Shown here in pieces: positions 24,301-34,087 of a stretch of DNA of 64,000 bases. The stretch is from an uncultured Chitinophaga sp. (GTDB lineage Bacteria; Bacteroidota; Bacteroidia; Chitinophagales; Chitinophagaceae). The DNA is taken from NCBI RefSeq assembly GCF_902168175.1, contig NZ_CABHOU010000010.1:1-64000 (forward strand), read 5' to 3'. A model generated the notes under the pieces. That model was not told where the DNA came from, did no database searches, and saw nothing but the letters and a program-made list of their open reading frames with translations. Within the stretch, counting starts at the first letter, position 1; each line of letters opens with the position of its first letter. The position numbers and the translations under genes were made by a program.

Positions 24301-25965
24301 ATGAAACGAAACCATCTGCTGTTACCTTCAGTTATTGCCATCCTGTTGTTACAGGCCCTGCCTCTTCGTACCCAGGCACAAACGTTTACCAAACATGTTA
24401 TTTCTTTTACCGATAAAAACGGCAGCCCATACCAGCTTTCCCAACCGCAAAAATATCTTTCCTCCAAAGCCATACAACGCCGCCGCCGGCAAGGCATTGC
24501 GATAGAGGCTACCGACTTACCGGTTGCCCCCCGATACCTCGATAGCATCAGGAATATTGGTGGCGTAACGATACTATACACCTCGCGCTGGTTTAACCAG
24601 GCTGTTATACAAACCTCCAGCCCAGCGGCCTTACTGCGAATTCAGGACCTGCCGTTTGTGAAAGGCACTTCAGCGGTAGCAGCCCGTATGGCCCCACCCT
24701 CAGGCGAAGTGCCGGCCAAGTTTAATGCTAAAACAAGCGGTATCGAATACGGATCTGCCAGTGGACAAATCAATATCCATGAGGGCGAATACCTGCACGA
24801 CAAAGGTTTTACGGGTAATGGTATGCTGGTAGCCGTACTGGACGCTGGCTTCCCGGGTGTTAATACGGCTGCGCCGTTCAGGCATTTAGATATTAAAGCG
24901 ACCCGCGACTTTGTAGCCGGGGGCGCAAATGTATACACCGCCAGTACGCACGGCACACACTGTTTGTCAACCATGGCCGCACAGTCGCCACTGATGACGG
25001 GCACGGCGCCGAACGCATCGTACGTGTTATTAAGAACAGAAGAAGATGGAAAAGAGCAACCGATCGAAGAAAACAACTGGATTGCGGGCGCTGAGTTTGC
25101 AGACAGCATTGGCGCCGATGTTATTTCATCCTCACTCGGTTACAGCACGTTCGACAATCCTGCATTTAATCATAATTACTTCCAGCTTAATGGTGATGCC
25201 CTGGAAATAACGCAGGCAGCCGACCTCGCCGCCCGTAAAGGCATGATCGTAGTTAACTCCGCCGGCAACGAGGGCAACAGCAACTGGATATACATTACTC
25301 CGCCCGCCGATGGCGATAGTGTGCTAACTGTTGGCGCCGTAAATAACGCGGGACAAATTGCCTCTTTCAGCAGTTACGGCCCGGCATCGGATGGTGCGGT
25401 TAAGCCGGATGTGGTGGGTGTTGGCGTGGCTACGCAAATCATTACGGCCGATGGGAGCCTTAGCGCCGGTAACGGCACCTCCTACTCCACTCCCATTATC
25501 GCCGGACTGGTAACCTGCCTGTGGCAAGCCTTTCCACAGCGAAGTAATATGGAGATCATTGACGTGGTAAAAGCCAGCAGCAGTCAATACAACGCCCCGG
25601 ACGATCAAATGGGATACGGCATTCCTAACTTCCGTTGGGCGTACGATAGCCTGTACAAACGCGCGCAGCAGGACACTGCTTTTATCCGTACGATCTTAAA
25701 AGAAGAAAGACTGAAAGTGACGCCCAATCCGTTCTACAGCCAGCTATACATCTACTACCACTCTACATCTTCTGAAGATGTACACCTCCGCCTTACCGAC
25801 AATACGGGTAAAACGCTGGCACAGCGCAAGCTGGGGGCAGCTGCGGCTACTTATGGCTATTACCTGTGGCAGGAAAACCTGTTTGGCGGGTTGCCAACGG
25901 GTATTTATTATTTGCAGTTAGTACAGGGAAATAAAAAAACGTCGGCGAAGTTGCTTAAACTTTAA
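24301..25965 (+). CDS. secreted S8 subtilisin-like peptidase with T9SS sorting domain
   Basis: The protein is 554 residues from the ATG at 24301; a TTG four codons upstream is possible but less likely. A signal peptide (MKRNHLLLPSVIAILLLQALPLRTQA) is followed by a prodomain-like region. The catalytic triad is D181 (VAVLDAGFPG), H217 (THGTHCLS) and S394 (GNGTSYSTPIIAG), with oxyanion N323 (NSAGNEGN). Residues of about 475-554 (VTPNPFYSQLYIYY ... LTDNTGKTLAQ ... LPTGIYYLQLVQ ... KLLKL) form a type A T9SS C-terminal sorting domain, so the enzyme is probably exported through the outer membrane by type IX secretion. The end overlaps the convergent methyltransferase gene by 11 bp. Confidence 0.9.
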   Translation: MKRNHLLLPSVIAILLLQALPLRTQAQTFTKHVISFTDKNGSPYQLSQPQKYLSSKAIQRRRRQGIAIEATDLPVAPRYLDSIRNIGGVTILYTSRWFNQAVIQTSSPAALLRIQDLPFVKGTSAVAARMAPPSGEVPAKFNAKTSGIEYGSASGQINIHEGEYLHDKGFTGNGMLVAVLDAGFPGVNTAAPFRHLDIKATRDFVAGGANVYTASTHGTHCLSTMAAQSPLMTGTAPNASYVLLRTEEDGKEQPIEENNWIAGAEFADSIGADVISSSLGYSTFDNPAFNHNYFQLNGDALEITQAADLAARKGMIVVNSAGNEGNSNWIYITPPADGDSVLTVGAVNNAGQIASFSSYGPASDGAVKPDVVGVGVATQIITADGSLSAGNGTSYSTPIIAGLVTCLWQAFPQRSNMEIIDVVKASSSQYNAPDDQMGYGIPNFRWAYDSLYKRAQQDTAFIRTILKEERLKVTPNPFYSQLYIYYHSTSSEDVHLRLTDNTGKTLAQRKLGAAAATYGYYLWQENLFGGLPTGIYYLQLVQGNKKTSAKLLKL

Positions 25966-27115
25966 CCAGTCGAGCCGCGAACATAGTATCGGCCGCACGG
26001 TCGTATCCTTTAATAACACCGGCCTGCTGTGCCTGTAACCCAAGTTCCGTCACCATATATTCCAGCACTTCTTCGTTCTCCTCACGAAAAACGGAACAGG
26101 TAATATATATCAATGCGCCGCCGGGTTTCAGGCATTTTACCACGTTAGCGGCAATACGCTTTTGCAGGGATTGATAATAACCGATTTTATTGATGTCGAA
26201 GTAGTAAAGGTTTTCGGGCGTACGGCCCCAGGTACCGGAACCGCTGCAGGGCGCATCCAGTAATATGTTATCGAACTGGGTACGGGGCAGAATGTGATCT
26301 ACATTATCGTCGGTAAGGTCCAGCACTTTGGCGTGGAAATTCTTTACACCGGCTTCTTTAAACCTGCGTTGCAGGTTCTCGAGAATAGAGGTGCGCACAT
26401 CACTTACCAACAGTTCTACAGAGGGTTCTATATCTTTTAAAAGGATGGATTTACCACCGCTGGCCGCACAACAGTCCCACCAATAACTTTTCGGTGCGGG
26501 CTGAAACAACTGGCCGGTTTCCTGGCTTGACAGGTCTTGTATTTCGTACCAGCTTTTATCGGTGATCACCGCATCGACTTTCGTACCATTGGGTAAGGCA
26601 ATAGCCGTTTCGCCGGCTAAGGCGTATGGTATGGCCGCTTTTTCCAGCAGCTGTGTAATATCGGCCAGTTTGTTATAACGGGCGCGGACGTACAAATTAG
26701 GCTGACGCAGGAACGAGGCGGAATATGCCCATGGATCTATGTTTGCAGACAGTTCATCGGCATAAGGAAATATATCAGAAACAGATGGGAGGTCGAGGAA
26801 CTGGAGTTTCTCGGTTAATGACAAGGCGATTTGGGCATTCCATGCAGGGCGAAAGAACTCCAGCACAGGGTTAGGTGTTTCTTCGCAAAGGAACAATGCG
26901 ATCAGTATACGATCCTCGCGGAGCATCGTTTCCCTGCTCCAGTGGCCAAGGCGGAAGTAGTCGTATACCAGCTGACTTATCTGCTTCCTGTCGCGGCTTC
27001 CCATTTGGGGATTGGATTTGAAGAAGGTCTTCAGGAAGTGATGAAGGGGCAGGCTGCCATTGTATTGGTCCAGTATTTTCTTAGTGGTAAGGAGATAATT
27101 TTCCCATCTTGTCAT
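25955..27115 (-). CDS. RsmB/NOP-family RNA (cytosine-5) methyltransferase
   Basis: This 386-residue SAM-dependent methyltransferase is of the NOL1/NOP2/Sun group. An N-terminal RsmB-type helical region (SRDRKQISQLVYDYFRLGHW) precedes the Rossmann core: CCAASGGKSILL (motif I), DAPCSGSGTWGR (motif IV, with the PC cysteine) and YITCSVFREENEEVLEYM (motif VI, with the TC nucleophile). Both cysteines of a true m5C enzyme are present. It may act on 16S rRNA like RsmB, but the target cannot be fixed from sequence. It has no clear operon partner. Confidence 0.88.
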   Translation of the reverse strand: MTRWENYLLTTKKILDQYNGSLPLHHFLKTFFKSNPQMGSRDRKQISQLVYDYFRLGHWSRETMLREDRILIALFLCEETPNPVLEFFRPAWNAQIALSLTEKLQFLDLPSVSDIFPYADELSANIDPWAYSASFLRQPNLYVRARYNKLADITQLLEKAAIPYALAGETAIALPNGTKVDAVITDKSWYEIQDLSSQETGQLFQPAPKSYWWDCCAASGGKSILLKDIEPSVELLVSDVRTSILENLQRRFKEAGVKNFHAKVLDLTDDNVDHILPRTQFDNILLDAPCSGSGTWGRTPENLYYFDINKIGYYQSLQKRIAANVVKCLKPGGALIYITCSVFREENEEVLEYMVTELGLQAQQAGVIKGYDRAADTMFAARLVKV

Positions 27116-27158
27116 GAGCGCAAAAATAACGTATTCGCGGGGATTGCCATAAAAAGAG

Positions 27159-27188
27159 AATCCCCTGGCTTTTGAATACCAGGGGATT
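27159..27188. terminator. terminator after odhB
   Basis: AATCCCCTGG pairs with CCAGGGGATT across a 10-base loop. T-runs follow on both strands, so it may act in both directions. It lies between the odhB stop and the methyltransferase start. Confidence 0.75.
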
Positions 27189-27224
27189 ACTTTTATTTTT
27201 TATTCATGTGGATGGGTGTTGTTG

Positions 27225-27251
27225 CCGCTGAAGTGTGCGACGCAACGGCGG
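27225..27251 (-). repeat. REP-like repeat, isolated copy
   Basis: This 27-bp stretch, beginning CCGCTGAAG and ending GCAACGGCGG, matches 16877-16903 at 23 of 27 positions. It sits between odhB and its terminator. Confidence 0.5.
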
Positions 27252-27291
27252 TTTTATTGAAAAACTAACGCCGGGCCCCTCCCCATTTTTA

Positions 27292-28863
27292 TTATTTGAC
27301 GTTCAGTAAAGTCTTTACCGGATCGCGACCGAACAGCAGTTGCTCGGGGTTTTCCAGCATTTCCTTCACGCGCACCAGGAAACTTACAGACTCACGGCCA
27401 TCGATAATACGGTGGTCGTAGCTAAGCGCCAGGTACATCATCGGGCGGATCACCACCTGGCCGTTAACAGCCATCGGGCGGTCCTGGATTTTGTGCATGC
27501 CCAGTATAGCCGACTGCGGGATATTGATGATCGGGGTACTCATCAGGGAACCAAACACGCCACCATTGGTGATAGTAAAGGTACCACCGGTCATTTCGTC
27601 CATGGTCAGTTTGCTGTCACGTGCTTTGGTAGCCAGTTCTACTACTTTCTTTTCTATTTCGGCCATGCTCATGCTCTCCGCATTACGGATAATTGGCACC
27701 ACCAGGCCCTTCGGCGCCGACACCGCGATGGAAATATCAGCGTAGTCGTGGTACACCAGCTCTTCTCCGTCGATGTAAGCATTTACCGCCGGGAATTCGG
27801 CCAGGGCAAAGCAAACAGCTTTAGTGAAGAAGCTCATGAAACCGAGGTTTACACCATGTACGGTTTTAAAAGTTTCTTTGTACTTCGCACGTATGGCCAT
27901 GATGTTGGTCATATCTACCTCGTTGAAAGTAGTGAGCATTGCCGTTGTATTTTTCGCTTCTACCAGACGGCGTGAAACGGTTTTACGAAGGTTGCTCATT
28001 TTCTCTCTGCGGGCGTTGCGGCTGTTCAGTTCAGTACCGATAGCCACGCCGGGGTTTTGCAGGGCCGCCCAAACATCGTCGCGGAGGATTTTACCACCAG
28101 CGCCGCTGCCTTTGATAGAAGTCGGATCTACATGTTTATCTGCAATCACAGCCGCTGCAAGCGGTGTTGCTTTAATATCGTTAGGGATAGCAGTAACGGG
28201 AGCCTGCTGCGCCTGTTGTACGCTCTGTTTGGCTTCAGGAGCTGCGGTAGCGGCCGGAGCGGCTTTACCGGCAGGCCTTGCAGCATCAGTATCGATTTTG
28301 CAGGCAATGTCGCCAATGTTAAGCGTATCGCCTTCTTTTGCTACCGTTTGCAGTACACCAGCTTCTTCAGCGTTCAGTTCGAAAGTAGCTTTCTCTGATT
28401 CCAGTTCGCACAGTACTTCATCACGCTCAACATAATCGCCGGTCTTTTTAGACCATTTTATCAAAGACACTTCGCTGATAGATTCACCAACAGTAGGTAC
28501 TTTGATGTCGATTACGCCTTTACCGGCGGGAGCGGGAGCAGCAGGAGCGGCAGTCGCTTCAGGAGCAGGAGCAGCTTCTTTGGCCGTGGCAGGCGCAGCT
28601 GCAGGAGCTGTGCCAGCGGGGGCAGCAGCATCCGTATCAATAGTAGCAGCCACGTCACCAATTTTGAGGGTGTCGCCTTCGGCGGCTTTAGTTTTAAGTA
28701 TACCGGGCTTCTCGGCATTCAGTTCGAACGTCGCTTTTTCAGATTCCATTTCGCACAACACTTCGTCCTGTTGTACATAATCGCCATCCTTCTTGAGCCA
28801 TTTTGCTATTGTTACCTCGCTAATAGATTCTCCTACCGTAGGAACTTTAATTTCGATAACCAT
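27292..28863 (-). CDS. sucB: 2-oxoglutarate dehydrogenase E2 (dihydrolipoyl succinyltransferase), two lipoyl domains
   Basis: The E2 core transfers the succinyl group to CoA in the TCA cycle. The protein is 523 residues, about 100 longer than a single-lipoyl E2. Lipoyl domain 1 spans about 1-78 with lipoyl-lysine K43 (ESEKATFEL) and lipoyl domain 2 about 117-194 with K158 in the same motif; Ala/Pro linkers follow each. A peripheral subunit-binding domain lies at about 230-267 ([22 protein letters not shown]). The catalytic domain runs from about 290, with H484 and D488 in [10 protein letters not shown]. The two lipoyl domains are very alike, suggesting duplication. It follows sucA with a 69-bp gap. 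E3 is not in the window. Confidence 0.95.
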   Translation of the reverse strand: MVIEIKVPTVGESISEVTIAKWLKKDGDYVQQDEVLCEMESEKATFELNAEKPGILKTKAAEGDTLKIGDVAATIDTDAAAPAGTAPAAAPATAKEAAPAPEATAAPAAPAPAGKGVIDIKVPTVGESISEVSLIKWSKKTGDYVERDEVLCELESEKATFELNAEEAGVLQTVAKEGDTLNIGDIACKIDTDAARPAGKAAPAATAAPEAKQSVQQAQQAPVTAIPNDIKATPLAAAVIADKHVDPTSIKGSGAGGKILRDDVWAALQNPGVAIGTELNSRNARREKMSNLRKTVSRRLVEAKNTTAMLTTFNEVDMTNIMAIRAKYKETFKTVHGVNLGFMSFFTKAVCFALAEFPAVNAYIDGEELVYHDYADISIAVSAPKGLVVPIIRNAESMSMAEIEKKVVELATKARDSKLTMDEMTGGTFTITNGGVFGSLMSTPIINIPQSAILGMHKIQDRPMAVNGQVVIRPMMYLALSYDHRIIDGRESVSFLVRVKEMLENPEQLLFGRDPVKTLLNVK

Positions 28864-28932
28864 ATTTCAGTTTTGATGGGTCATAGCCGGTGCTAACCTG
28901 CTACTAATATGTTCAAATTTAGCTTTTCCTGA

Positions 28933-31677
28933 TTAAATGTTGAAAGCCGTTTCAATGATCTCTGCCTGTTCCTGTGCGTGTACTTTAGCGTAACCGGTAG
29001 CCGTTGCAGCGCTTGGGTTGCGGCTGATAACACCGTAGTTCAGCTGCTTCAGGTTCATTTGCAGGTAGCTGGCAGCACCCATGTTCAGGGGCTCTTCCTG
29101 TACCCAGAACCAGGTGGCTCCTTTGTACTTCTGGTTAATAGCGTCCAGTTGTACGGTTGGCAGCGGATAAAGCTGTTCCATACGCACTACTGCTACATCT
29201 TTACGGTTATCCTTCATCTGTTTTTCACTCAGATCGAAGTACATTTTACCGCTGCACAGCAATACTTTCTTCACTTTAGATGCATCGTCGATAAACGGAT
29301 CGTCCAGTACTTCTTTAAAACCACCGCTGGTAAACTCGCTGGCCGGGCTGTAGCTGCGTACGTGGCGCAGGTTGGCTTTCGGTGAGAAGTTGATCATCGG
29401 CTTCCTGAACGGGAACGCCAGCTGACGGCGTAATGCGTGGAAGAAGCTGGATGAGGTGGTACAGTTGGTGATGATCATATTGTACTCGGCACACATTTGC
29501 AGGAAACGTTCGAGGCGGGCGCTGGAGTGTTCCGGACCCTGACCTTCGTAACCATGTGGTAACAGCAATGTTAAACCGCTCATTTTACCCCACTTGGTTT
29601 CAGCAGATGAAATGAACTGATCGATCAGCGTTTGCGCGCCGTTGCTGAAGTCGCCGAACTGCGCTTCCCAAATGGTGAGCGTGTTGGGGTTAGCGATCGA
29701 GTAACCATATTCGAAGCCTACTACCGCGAATTCGCTGAGCAGGGAGTTATAAATTCTGAATTGGCCCTGTTCGGGGTTGATGTTGCTTAAACGGCTGTAC
29801 TCTTTATCATTCTCTTCGCTGCGCAGTACGGCGTGGCGGTGAGAGAAAGTACCGCGTTTCACGTCCTGACCGCTGAGGCGAACGTCCGTTCCTTCGTTCA
29901 GCACACTTGCATAAGCCATCAGTTCACCCGAAGCCCAGTCTAACAACTGCTGCTCTTTATACAACTTCTGTTTTTCGGCCAGCAGCTTTTCTACTTTTTT
30001 CAGGGGTTTAAAGCCTTCAGGAATAGCCATGATAGCATCGAACACTTTGGTAAACTGTTCCTGCGAGATAGCGGTATCCGGAGATTTGTGAAAATCTTCT
30101 GGTGTAGACTTACGCAGTTCCAGCCAGGCCTGTTCAGGTTTCTGGCGGCTGTAAGGCAGCGGGTGCTGCTTCACTTCGTCCAGGCGCTCCTGCAGTTCCG
30201 ACCAGAAAGCTTTTTCCAGTTCCTGTGCCATTGCTGCATCTACATCACCTTTGGCAATCAGTTGTTTGGAATATACTTCACGGGGATTGGCGTGTTGGTC
30301 AATTGCCTCGTATAATTTAGGCTGGGTGAATTTCGGATCATCGCCTTCGTTGTGGCCGTGCTTGCGGTAGCACACCATATCTATATAAATATCCGAGTTA
30401 AACTCCTGGCGGTAGCGGGTAGCAATTTCGGCCACTTTCACTACAGCTTCAGCATCGTCGCCATTTACATGGAATACCGGTGCCTGTACGATAGCAGCAA
30501 CGCTGGTACAGTAATCAGAAGAACGGGCGTCTTCGAAATCGGTAGTAAAACCGATCTGGTTATTAATTACATAGTGAATGGTACCACCGGTGTAGTAACC
30601 TTTCAGTTTGCTCATTTGCGCCACCTCGTACACAACACCCTGACCGGCAATGGCCGCATCGCCGTGAATGAGGATGGGGAGAATTTTATCGTAATCGCTG
30701 TTGTAAATCACATCGGCCTTGCTGCGGGCGAAACCTACTACAACCGGGTCTACCACCTCAAGGTGCGAAGGGTTTGGAGTGAGCTGGAGATTTACGTCTT
30801 TGCCATTGAACGTTTTAACCTGCGCGCGGAAACCCAAATGGTATTTCACGTCGCCGCTGCCCATAGTGGTATCGGGGATAGCGCTGCCTTCGAATTCAGA
30901 GAAAATCTGTTCGTAGGTTTTGCCGAGTATGTTGGCCAGGATGTTCAGGCGGCCACGGTGTGCCATCCCGATCACCACTTCCTGTACGGTGTTATCCGCA
31001 GCAGTGTTGATGATAGCATCCAGCGCAGCGATGGTGGTTTCGCCACCTTCAAGCGAGAAGCGTTTCTGACCTATATATTTGGTATGCAGGAATTTCTCGA
31101 ACATCACACCCTGGTTCAGCTTCTGCAGAATACGTTTCTTCTGCTCCACCGCCAGCGGTTTGTTCATGGTGGTCTCCATTTCATTCTGGAGCCATTCCAG
31201 CTTTTTAAAATCGTTGATGTAGGTAAACTCTATGCCCACAGAAGCGGCATAAACTTTTTGAACGTGGTCAATGATTTTCTCTAACGTGGCTTTACCGAGC
31301 CCGACGATCTGGCCGGCATGGAATTCAGTTTTGAGGTCAGCATCGCTAAGACCGAAGTGCGCTAGGTCGAGGTTGGCCTGGCGGTCCTTTCTTTCACGTA
31401 TAGGATTGGTTTTCGCAATAAGGTGGCCCTTTTTGCGATAGGCCTGTATCAGGCGGTAAGCACCCAGCTCTTTCACCAGTTGCTCATTGGTCACCGGTAA
31501 TCCACTTCCTGCGGCCGCCGGGGCTGCTTTGCCATTTGTGTTGGTCACAGCAAAATCAAACCCCTCAAAAAACTTGATCCACTCAGGATCTACACTGGCA
31601 GGATCCTTTCTAAAATCCTGGTACAACGATTCGATATACGCCGGGTGTGAATTGGTGACAAATGAAAAGTCCTTCAT
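28933..31677 (-). CDS. sucA: 2-oxoglutarate dehydrogenase E1
   Basis: The thiamine-diphosphate-dependent E1 decarboxylates 2-oxoglutarate and succinylates the E2 lipoyl group. The protein is 914 residues, near the usual 900-940. The N-terminal FVTNSHPAYIESLYQDFRKDP and the GAYRLIQAYRKKGHLIA block are family-specific. The ThDP region includes GMAHRGRLNILANI, HGDAAIAGQGVVYEVAQM and FHVNGDDAEAVV. The transketolase-like second half has FSHRHAVLRSEE, WEAQFGDFSNGAQTLIDQFI and GYEGQGPEHSSARLERFLQM. Its ATG directly follows the TAA of a small upstream frame (see next entry). Confidence 0.97.
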   Translation of the reverse strand: MKDFSFVTNSHPAYIESLYQDFRKDPASVDPEWIKFFEGFDFAVTNTNGKAAPAAAGSGLPVTNEQLVKELGAYRLIQAYRKKGHLIAKTNPIRERKDRQANLDLAHFGLSDADLKTEFHAGQIVGLGKATLEKIIDHVQKVYAASVGIEFTYINDFKKLEWLQNEMETTMNKPLAVEQKKRILQKLNQGVMFEKFLHTKYIGQKRFSLEGGETTIAALDAIINTAADNTVQEVVIGMAHRGRLNILANILGKTYEQIFSEFEGSAIPDTTMGSGDVKYHLGFRAQVKTFNGKDVNLQLTPNPSHLEVVDPVVVGFARSKADVIYNSDYDKILPILIHGDAAIAGQGVVYEVAQMSKLKGYYTGGTIHYVINNQIGFTTDFEDARSSDYCTSVAAIVQAPVFHVNGDDAEAVVKVAEIATRYRQEFNSDIYIDMVCYRKHGHNEGDDPKFTQPKLYEAIDQHANPREVYSKQLIAKGDVDAAMAQELEKAFWSELQERLDEVKQHPLPYSRQKPEQAWLELRKSTPEDFHKSPDTAISQEQFTKVFDAIMAIPEGFKPLKKVEKLLAEKQKLYKEQQLLDWASGELMAYASVLNEGTDVRLSGQDVKRGTFSHRHAVLRSEENDKEYSRLSNINPEQGQFRIYNSLLSEFAVVGFEYGYSIANPNTLTIWEAQFGDFSNGAQTLIDQFISSAETKWGKMSGLTLLLPHGYEGQGPEHSSARLERFLQMCAEYNMIITNCTTSSSFFHALRRQLAFPFRKPMINFSPKANLRHVRSYSPASEFTSGGFKEVLDDPFIDDASKVKKVLLCSGKMYFDLSEKQMKDNRKDVAVVRMEQLYPLPTVQLDAINQKYKGATWFWVQEEPLNMGAASYLQMNLKQLNYGVISRNPSAATATGYAKVHAQEQAEIIETAFNI

Positions 31678-31779
31678 TTACAACGAATTTAAGCTTGGTC
31701 CTTGATTCAATAAACTTTCTGATGTTCCCCATTCAGGACCAGTACTGATAAGCATACCTTTTGTCTTTAACATGTTCAT
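31678..31779 (-). CDS. possible 33-residue leader peptide coupled to sucA
   Basis: The frame starts ATG at 31779 with an AGGAG six bases upstream, an unusually good Shine-Dalgarno for Bacteroidota, and ends TAA immediately before the sucA ATG (TAAATG). The peptide begins MNMLKTKGM and ends SLNSL; it has no signal peptide and no family I recognise. In-frame ATGs also occur at 31785 and 31773. Two arms, TGGTCCT (31696-31702) and AGGACCA (31735-31741), within it could pair. Exact abutment plus a strong ribosome site suggests translational coupling, but chance is possible for so short a frame. Confidence 0.4.
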   Translation of the reverse strand: MNMLKTKGMLISTGPEWGTSESLLNQGPSLNSL

Positions 31780-31832
31780 TTGCATCTCCTATATATACTA
31801 AGGTGTATGAATGGGACTGCAAATATCGCTTG

Positions 31833-31858
31833 TTTTTTGTTAATCCCTTAGCAAAAAA
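31833..31858. other. AT-rich hairpin between divergent sucA and rpsT
   Basis: TTTTTTGTTAA can pair with TTAGCAAAAAA around a TCCC loop (one G-T pair). It lies outside both coding regions and may separate the two promoter areas. Confidence 0.5.
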
Positions 31859-31918
31859 AAACCAATATGTATGTATTTTTGCCCTATTCCGGGAATTGGG
31901 AAATCATTTCCATTAAAT

Positions 31919-31949
31919 TTTGTTTGTAAGAAGAATAAAGCTACCTTTG
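31919..31949 (+). promoter_or_regulatory. rpsT promoter, Bacteroidota type
   Basis: TTTG (31919-31922), a 19-nt spacer and TACCTTTG (31942-31949) fit the consensus in both boxes and spacing. The transcript should start about 20 nt before the rpsT ATG. Confidence 0.8.
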
Positions 31950-31976
31950 CCCTCCGAAACTTTTGAAAATTATACA

Positions 31977-32231
31977 ATGGCAAACCATAAAGCAACGAAA
32001 AAAGACGTACGTCAGAGCAAAAAACGTAATGAACGTAACCGTTACTACGGTAAAACTACCCGTAATGCCATAAGGGACCTGAAAGCAATAACTGATAAAG
32101 CTGCTGCCGGTAAAGAGTTACCTGAAGTGCTGTCGCTGATCGACAAACTGGCTAAACGTAACGTTATCCACAAAAACAAAGCTGCTAACCTGAAGAGCAA
32201 ACTGACTAAGTCAGTTAACGTGCTCGCCTAA
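31977..32231 (+). CDS. rpsT: 30S ribosomal protein S20
   Basis: S20 binds 16S rRNA early in small-subunit assembly. The protein is 84 residues from the ATG at 31977 (MANHKATKKDVRQSKKRNER). The longer frame to 31920 begins inside the promoter and is rejected. The sequence is Lys/Arg/Ala-rich and helical, with the typical NVIHKNKAANLKSKL near the C-terminus. Divergent from sucA and followed by its own terminator. Confidence 0.96.
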   Translation: MANHKATKKDVRQSKKRNERNRYYGKTTRNAIRDLKAITDKAAAGKELPEVLSLIDKLAKRNVIHKNKAANLKSKLTKSVNVLA

Positions 32232-32253
32232 TCAGTTAGCTGAAAGATATACT

Positions 32254-32282
32254 GCTCTTCCTCACAAGGGAAGGGCTTTTTT
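32254..32282 (+). terminator. rpsT terminator
   Basis: GCTCTTCC pairs with GGAAGGGC (one G-U pair) across a 7-base loop, followed by six T. Confidence 0.85.
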
Positions 32283-32356
32283 CATTTAATATATATGAAG
32301 ATCAACTCGTTATATATTTTGACCAAAATCTCCTCTCCCATTTGTATTTTACCTTT

Positions 32357-34087
32357 ATGAAGAAATTAACAGCCGCCCTCCTGCTCGGCCTGGCTATCTC
32401 CGAAACCCAGGCCCAGGACCTGACGACAAAATACGAGCGCACTAGCGCCCGCGAAACGGTCACCTACCAGGAATGTATCGATTATTATAAAATACTGGAC
32501 AAACGCTTCCCGCAGATTAGTATGCAGGAGATCGGCGGCACCGATGCCGGCTTCCCGCTTCACCTCGTTACCTTTTCGGCTGATGGCGACTTCAATTTCG
32601 CCAGCCTGCGTAAGAAAAATAAACGCATCATCCTGGTAAACAATGGCATACATCCCGGCGAACCCGATGGTATTGACGCCAGTATGATGTTACTCCGCGA
32701 CCTCGCCCTGGGTAAAAAGAGACTGCCTTCCAATATTGTACTGGCAGTTATCCCTCTCTACAATATTGGCGGCTCGCTCAACCGAAGCGCTTACTACCGC
32801 GTAGACCAGGACGGCCCGGCGGAGTTTGGCTCCCGCGGTAATGCCCAGAACCTCGACCTCAACCGCGACTTTATCAAGGCCGACTCCCGCAACGCCCGCA
32901 GCTTCCAGCAAATCTACCACCTCACCGATCCTGACGTATTTATCGATAATCACGTAAGTAATGGAGCTGACTACCAGCACATTATGACGCTTCTCTGCTC
33001 CCAACATAACAAAATGGGCGGCGCTATGGGCGAATTTATGAACAAACAGTTTGAACCGGGAGTTTACCGTTTGATGAAGGAAAAAGGCTACGACCTGGTG
33101 CCCTATGTAAATCATTTCGGCAATACACCCGATAGCGGTTGGGTAGAGTTTTACGATGCTCCCCGTTATTCCAGCGGTTACACCACGCTCTTCCATACCT
33201 TCGGTTTTGTACCCGAAACACATATGTTAAAGGCATATGACCTGCGGGTGAAAGCCACTTATGCGCTCATGGAGGCCTTTATCGCCTTCACCAGTCAACA
33301 CAGCGAGGAAATTAAAACCCTTCGCGCCCAGGCAAAAGCAGCCGTAAAAACACAAACTTCTTTCCCCCTGGATTGGAAAGCAGATATGTCGCAGTACAGC
33401 AGCATTCCGTTTAAAGGTTACCAGCCGGGCTACAAACCCAGCCAGATCTCAGGCCTGCCAAGATTGTATTACGATAAGAGCAAATCTTACGAGCGCCAGA
33501 TCAAATTCTACAACACCTACAAAGAAGCTAATTTCATCACCAAACCCACCGCCTACATCATTCCCCAGGGCTGGTGGACGGTTACGGATTTACTGAAGAA
33601 TAATAAAGTGAAGATGGAACGGTTGAAGAAGGATACTATAATGGTGGTAGAGGCGTATCATATAGAAGATTATAAATCAGCCCAACGCCCTTACGAAAAA
33701 CATTATATACACACCGGCGTAAAAGTATCTGTTAAACAAGATACTATCCATTTCCGCAAAGGCGATTACTACATTCCAATGGACCAGGAAGCCAACCGTT
33801 ACCTGGTAGAAACACTGGAGCCTACCGCCGGCGATTCCTTCCTTGCCTGGAATTTCTTCGATGCCATACTGGGCCAAAAGGAATGGTATTCCACCTATGT
33901 GTTTGAAGATACCGGCTGGGAGTACCTGAAACAGCATCCTGAATTGCAGAAGAAGCTGGAGGAACAACGTGCTGGCGATACCGCATTTGCAAAAAGTGCA
34001 GAGGCACAGTTGAATTTTGTGTTTAAGAACTCGCCGTACTTTGAGCCGGATTTTAACAGGTATCCGGTGTATAGGATAATGAAATAA
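32357..34087 (+). CDS. secreted M14-family zinc carboxypeptidase
   Basis: The protein is 576 residues from the ATG at 32357; a TTG five codons upstream is rejected because the signal peptide starts at MKKLTAALLLGLAISETQAQ. The zinc site of the M14 family is H99 and E102 (NNGIHPGEPDGID) plus H199 (FIDNHVSNGAD). NLDLNRDFIKADSRNAR (165-181) and the later FHTFGFVPETHML are also family-like. The second half (about 340-576) is not peptidase and contains beta-type sequence with YIIPQGWW. It is probably periplasmic and trims peptides. The terminal general-base Glu is likely in FVPETHML. It is monocistronic. Confidence 0.85.
   Translation: MKKLTAALLLGLAISETQAQDLTTKYERTSARETVTYQECIDYYKILDKRFPQISMQEIGGTDAGFPLHLVTFSADGDFNFASLRKKNKRIILVNNGIHPGEPDGIDASMMLLRDLALGKKRLPSNIVLAVIPLYNIGGSLNRSAYYRVDQDGPAEFGSRGNAQNLDLNRDFIKADSRNARSFQQIYHLTDPDVFIDNHVSNGADYQHIMTLLCSQHNKMGGAMGEFMNKQFEPGVYRLMKEKGYDLVPYVNHFGNTPDSGWVEFYDAPRYSSGYTTLFHTFGFVPETHMLKAYDLRVKATYALMEAFIAFTSQHSEEIKTLRAQAKAAVKTQTSFPLDWKADMSQYSSIPFKGYQPGYKPSQISGLPRLYYDKSKSYERQIKFYNTYKEANFITKPTAYIIPQGWWTVTDLLKNNKVKMERLKKDTIMVVEAYHIEDYKSAQRPYEKHYIHTGVKVSVKQDTIHFRKGDYYIPMDQEANRYLVETLEPTAGDSFLAWNFFDAILGQKEWYSTYVFEDTGWEYLKQHPELQKKLEEQRAGDTAFAKSAEAQLNFVFKNSPYFEPDFNRYPVYRIMK

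Noticed and set aside
31920..31976. Longer S20 start
   Set aside because: The extra 19 codons contain the promoter; S20 proteins start at MANHK.
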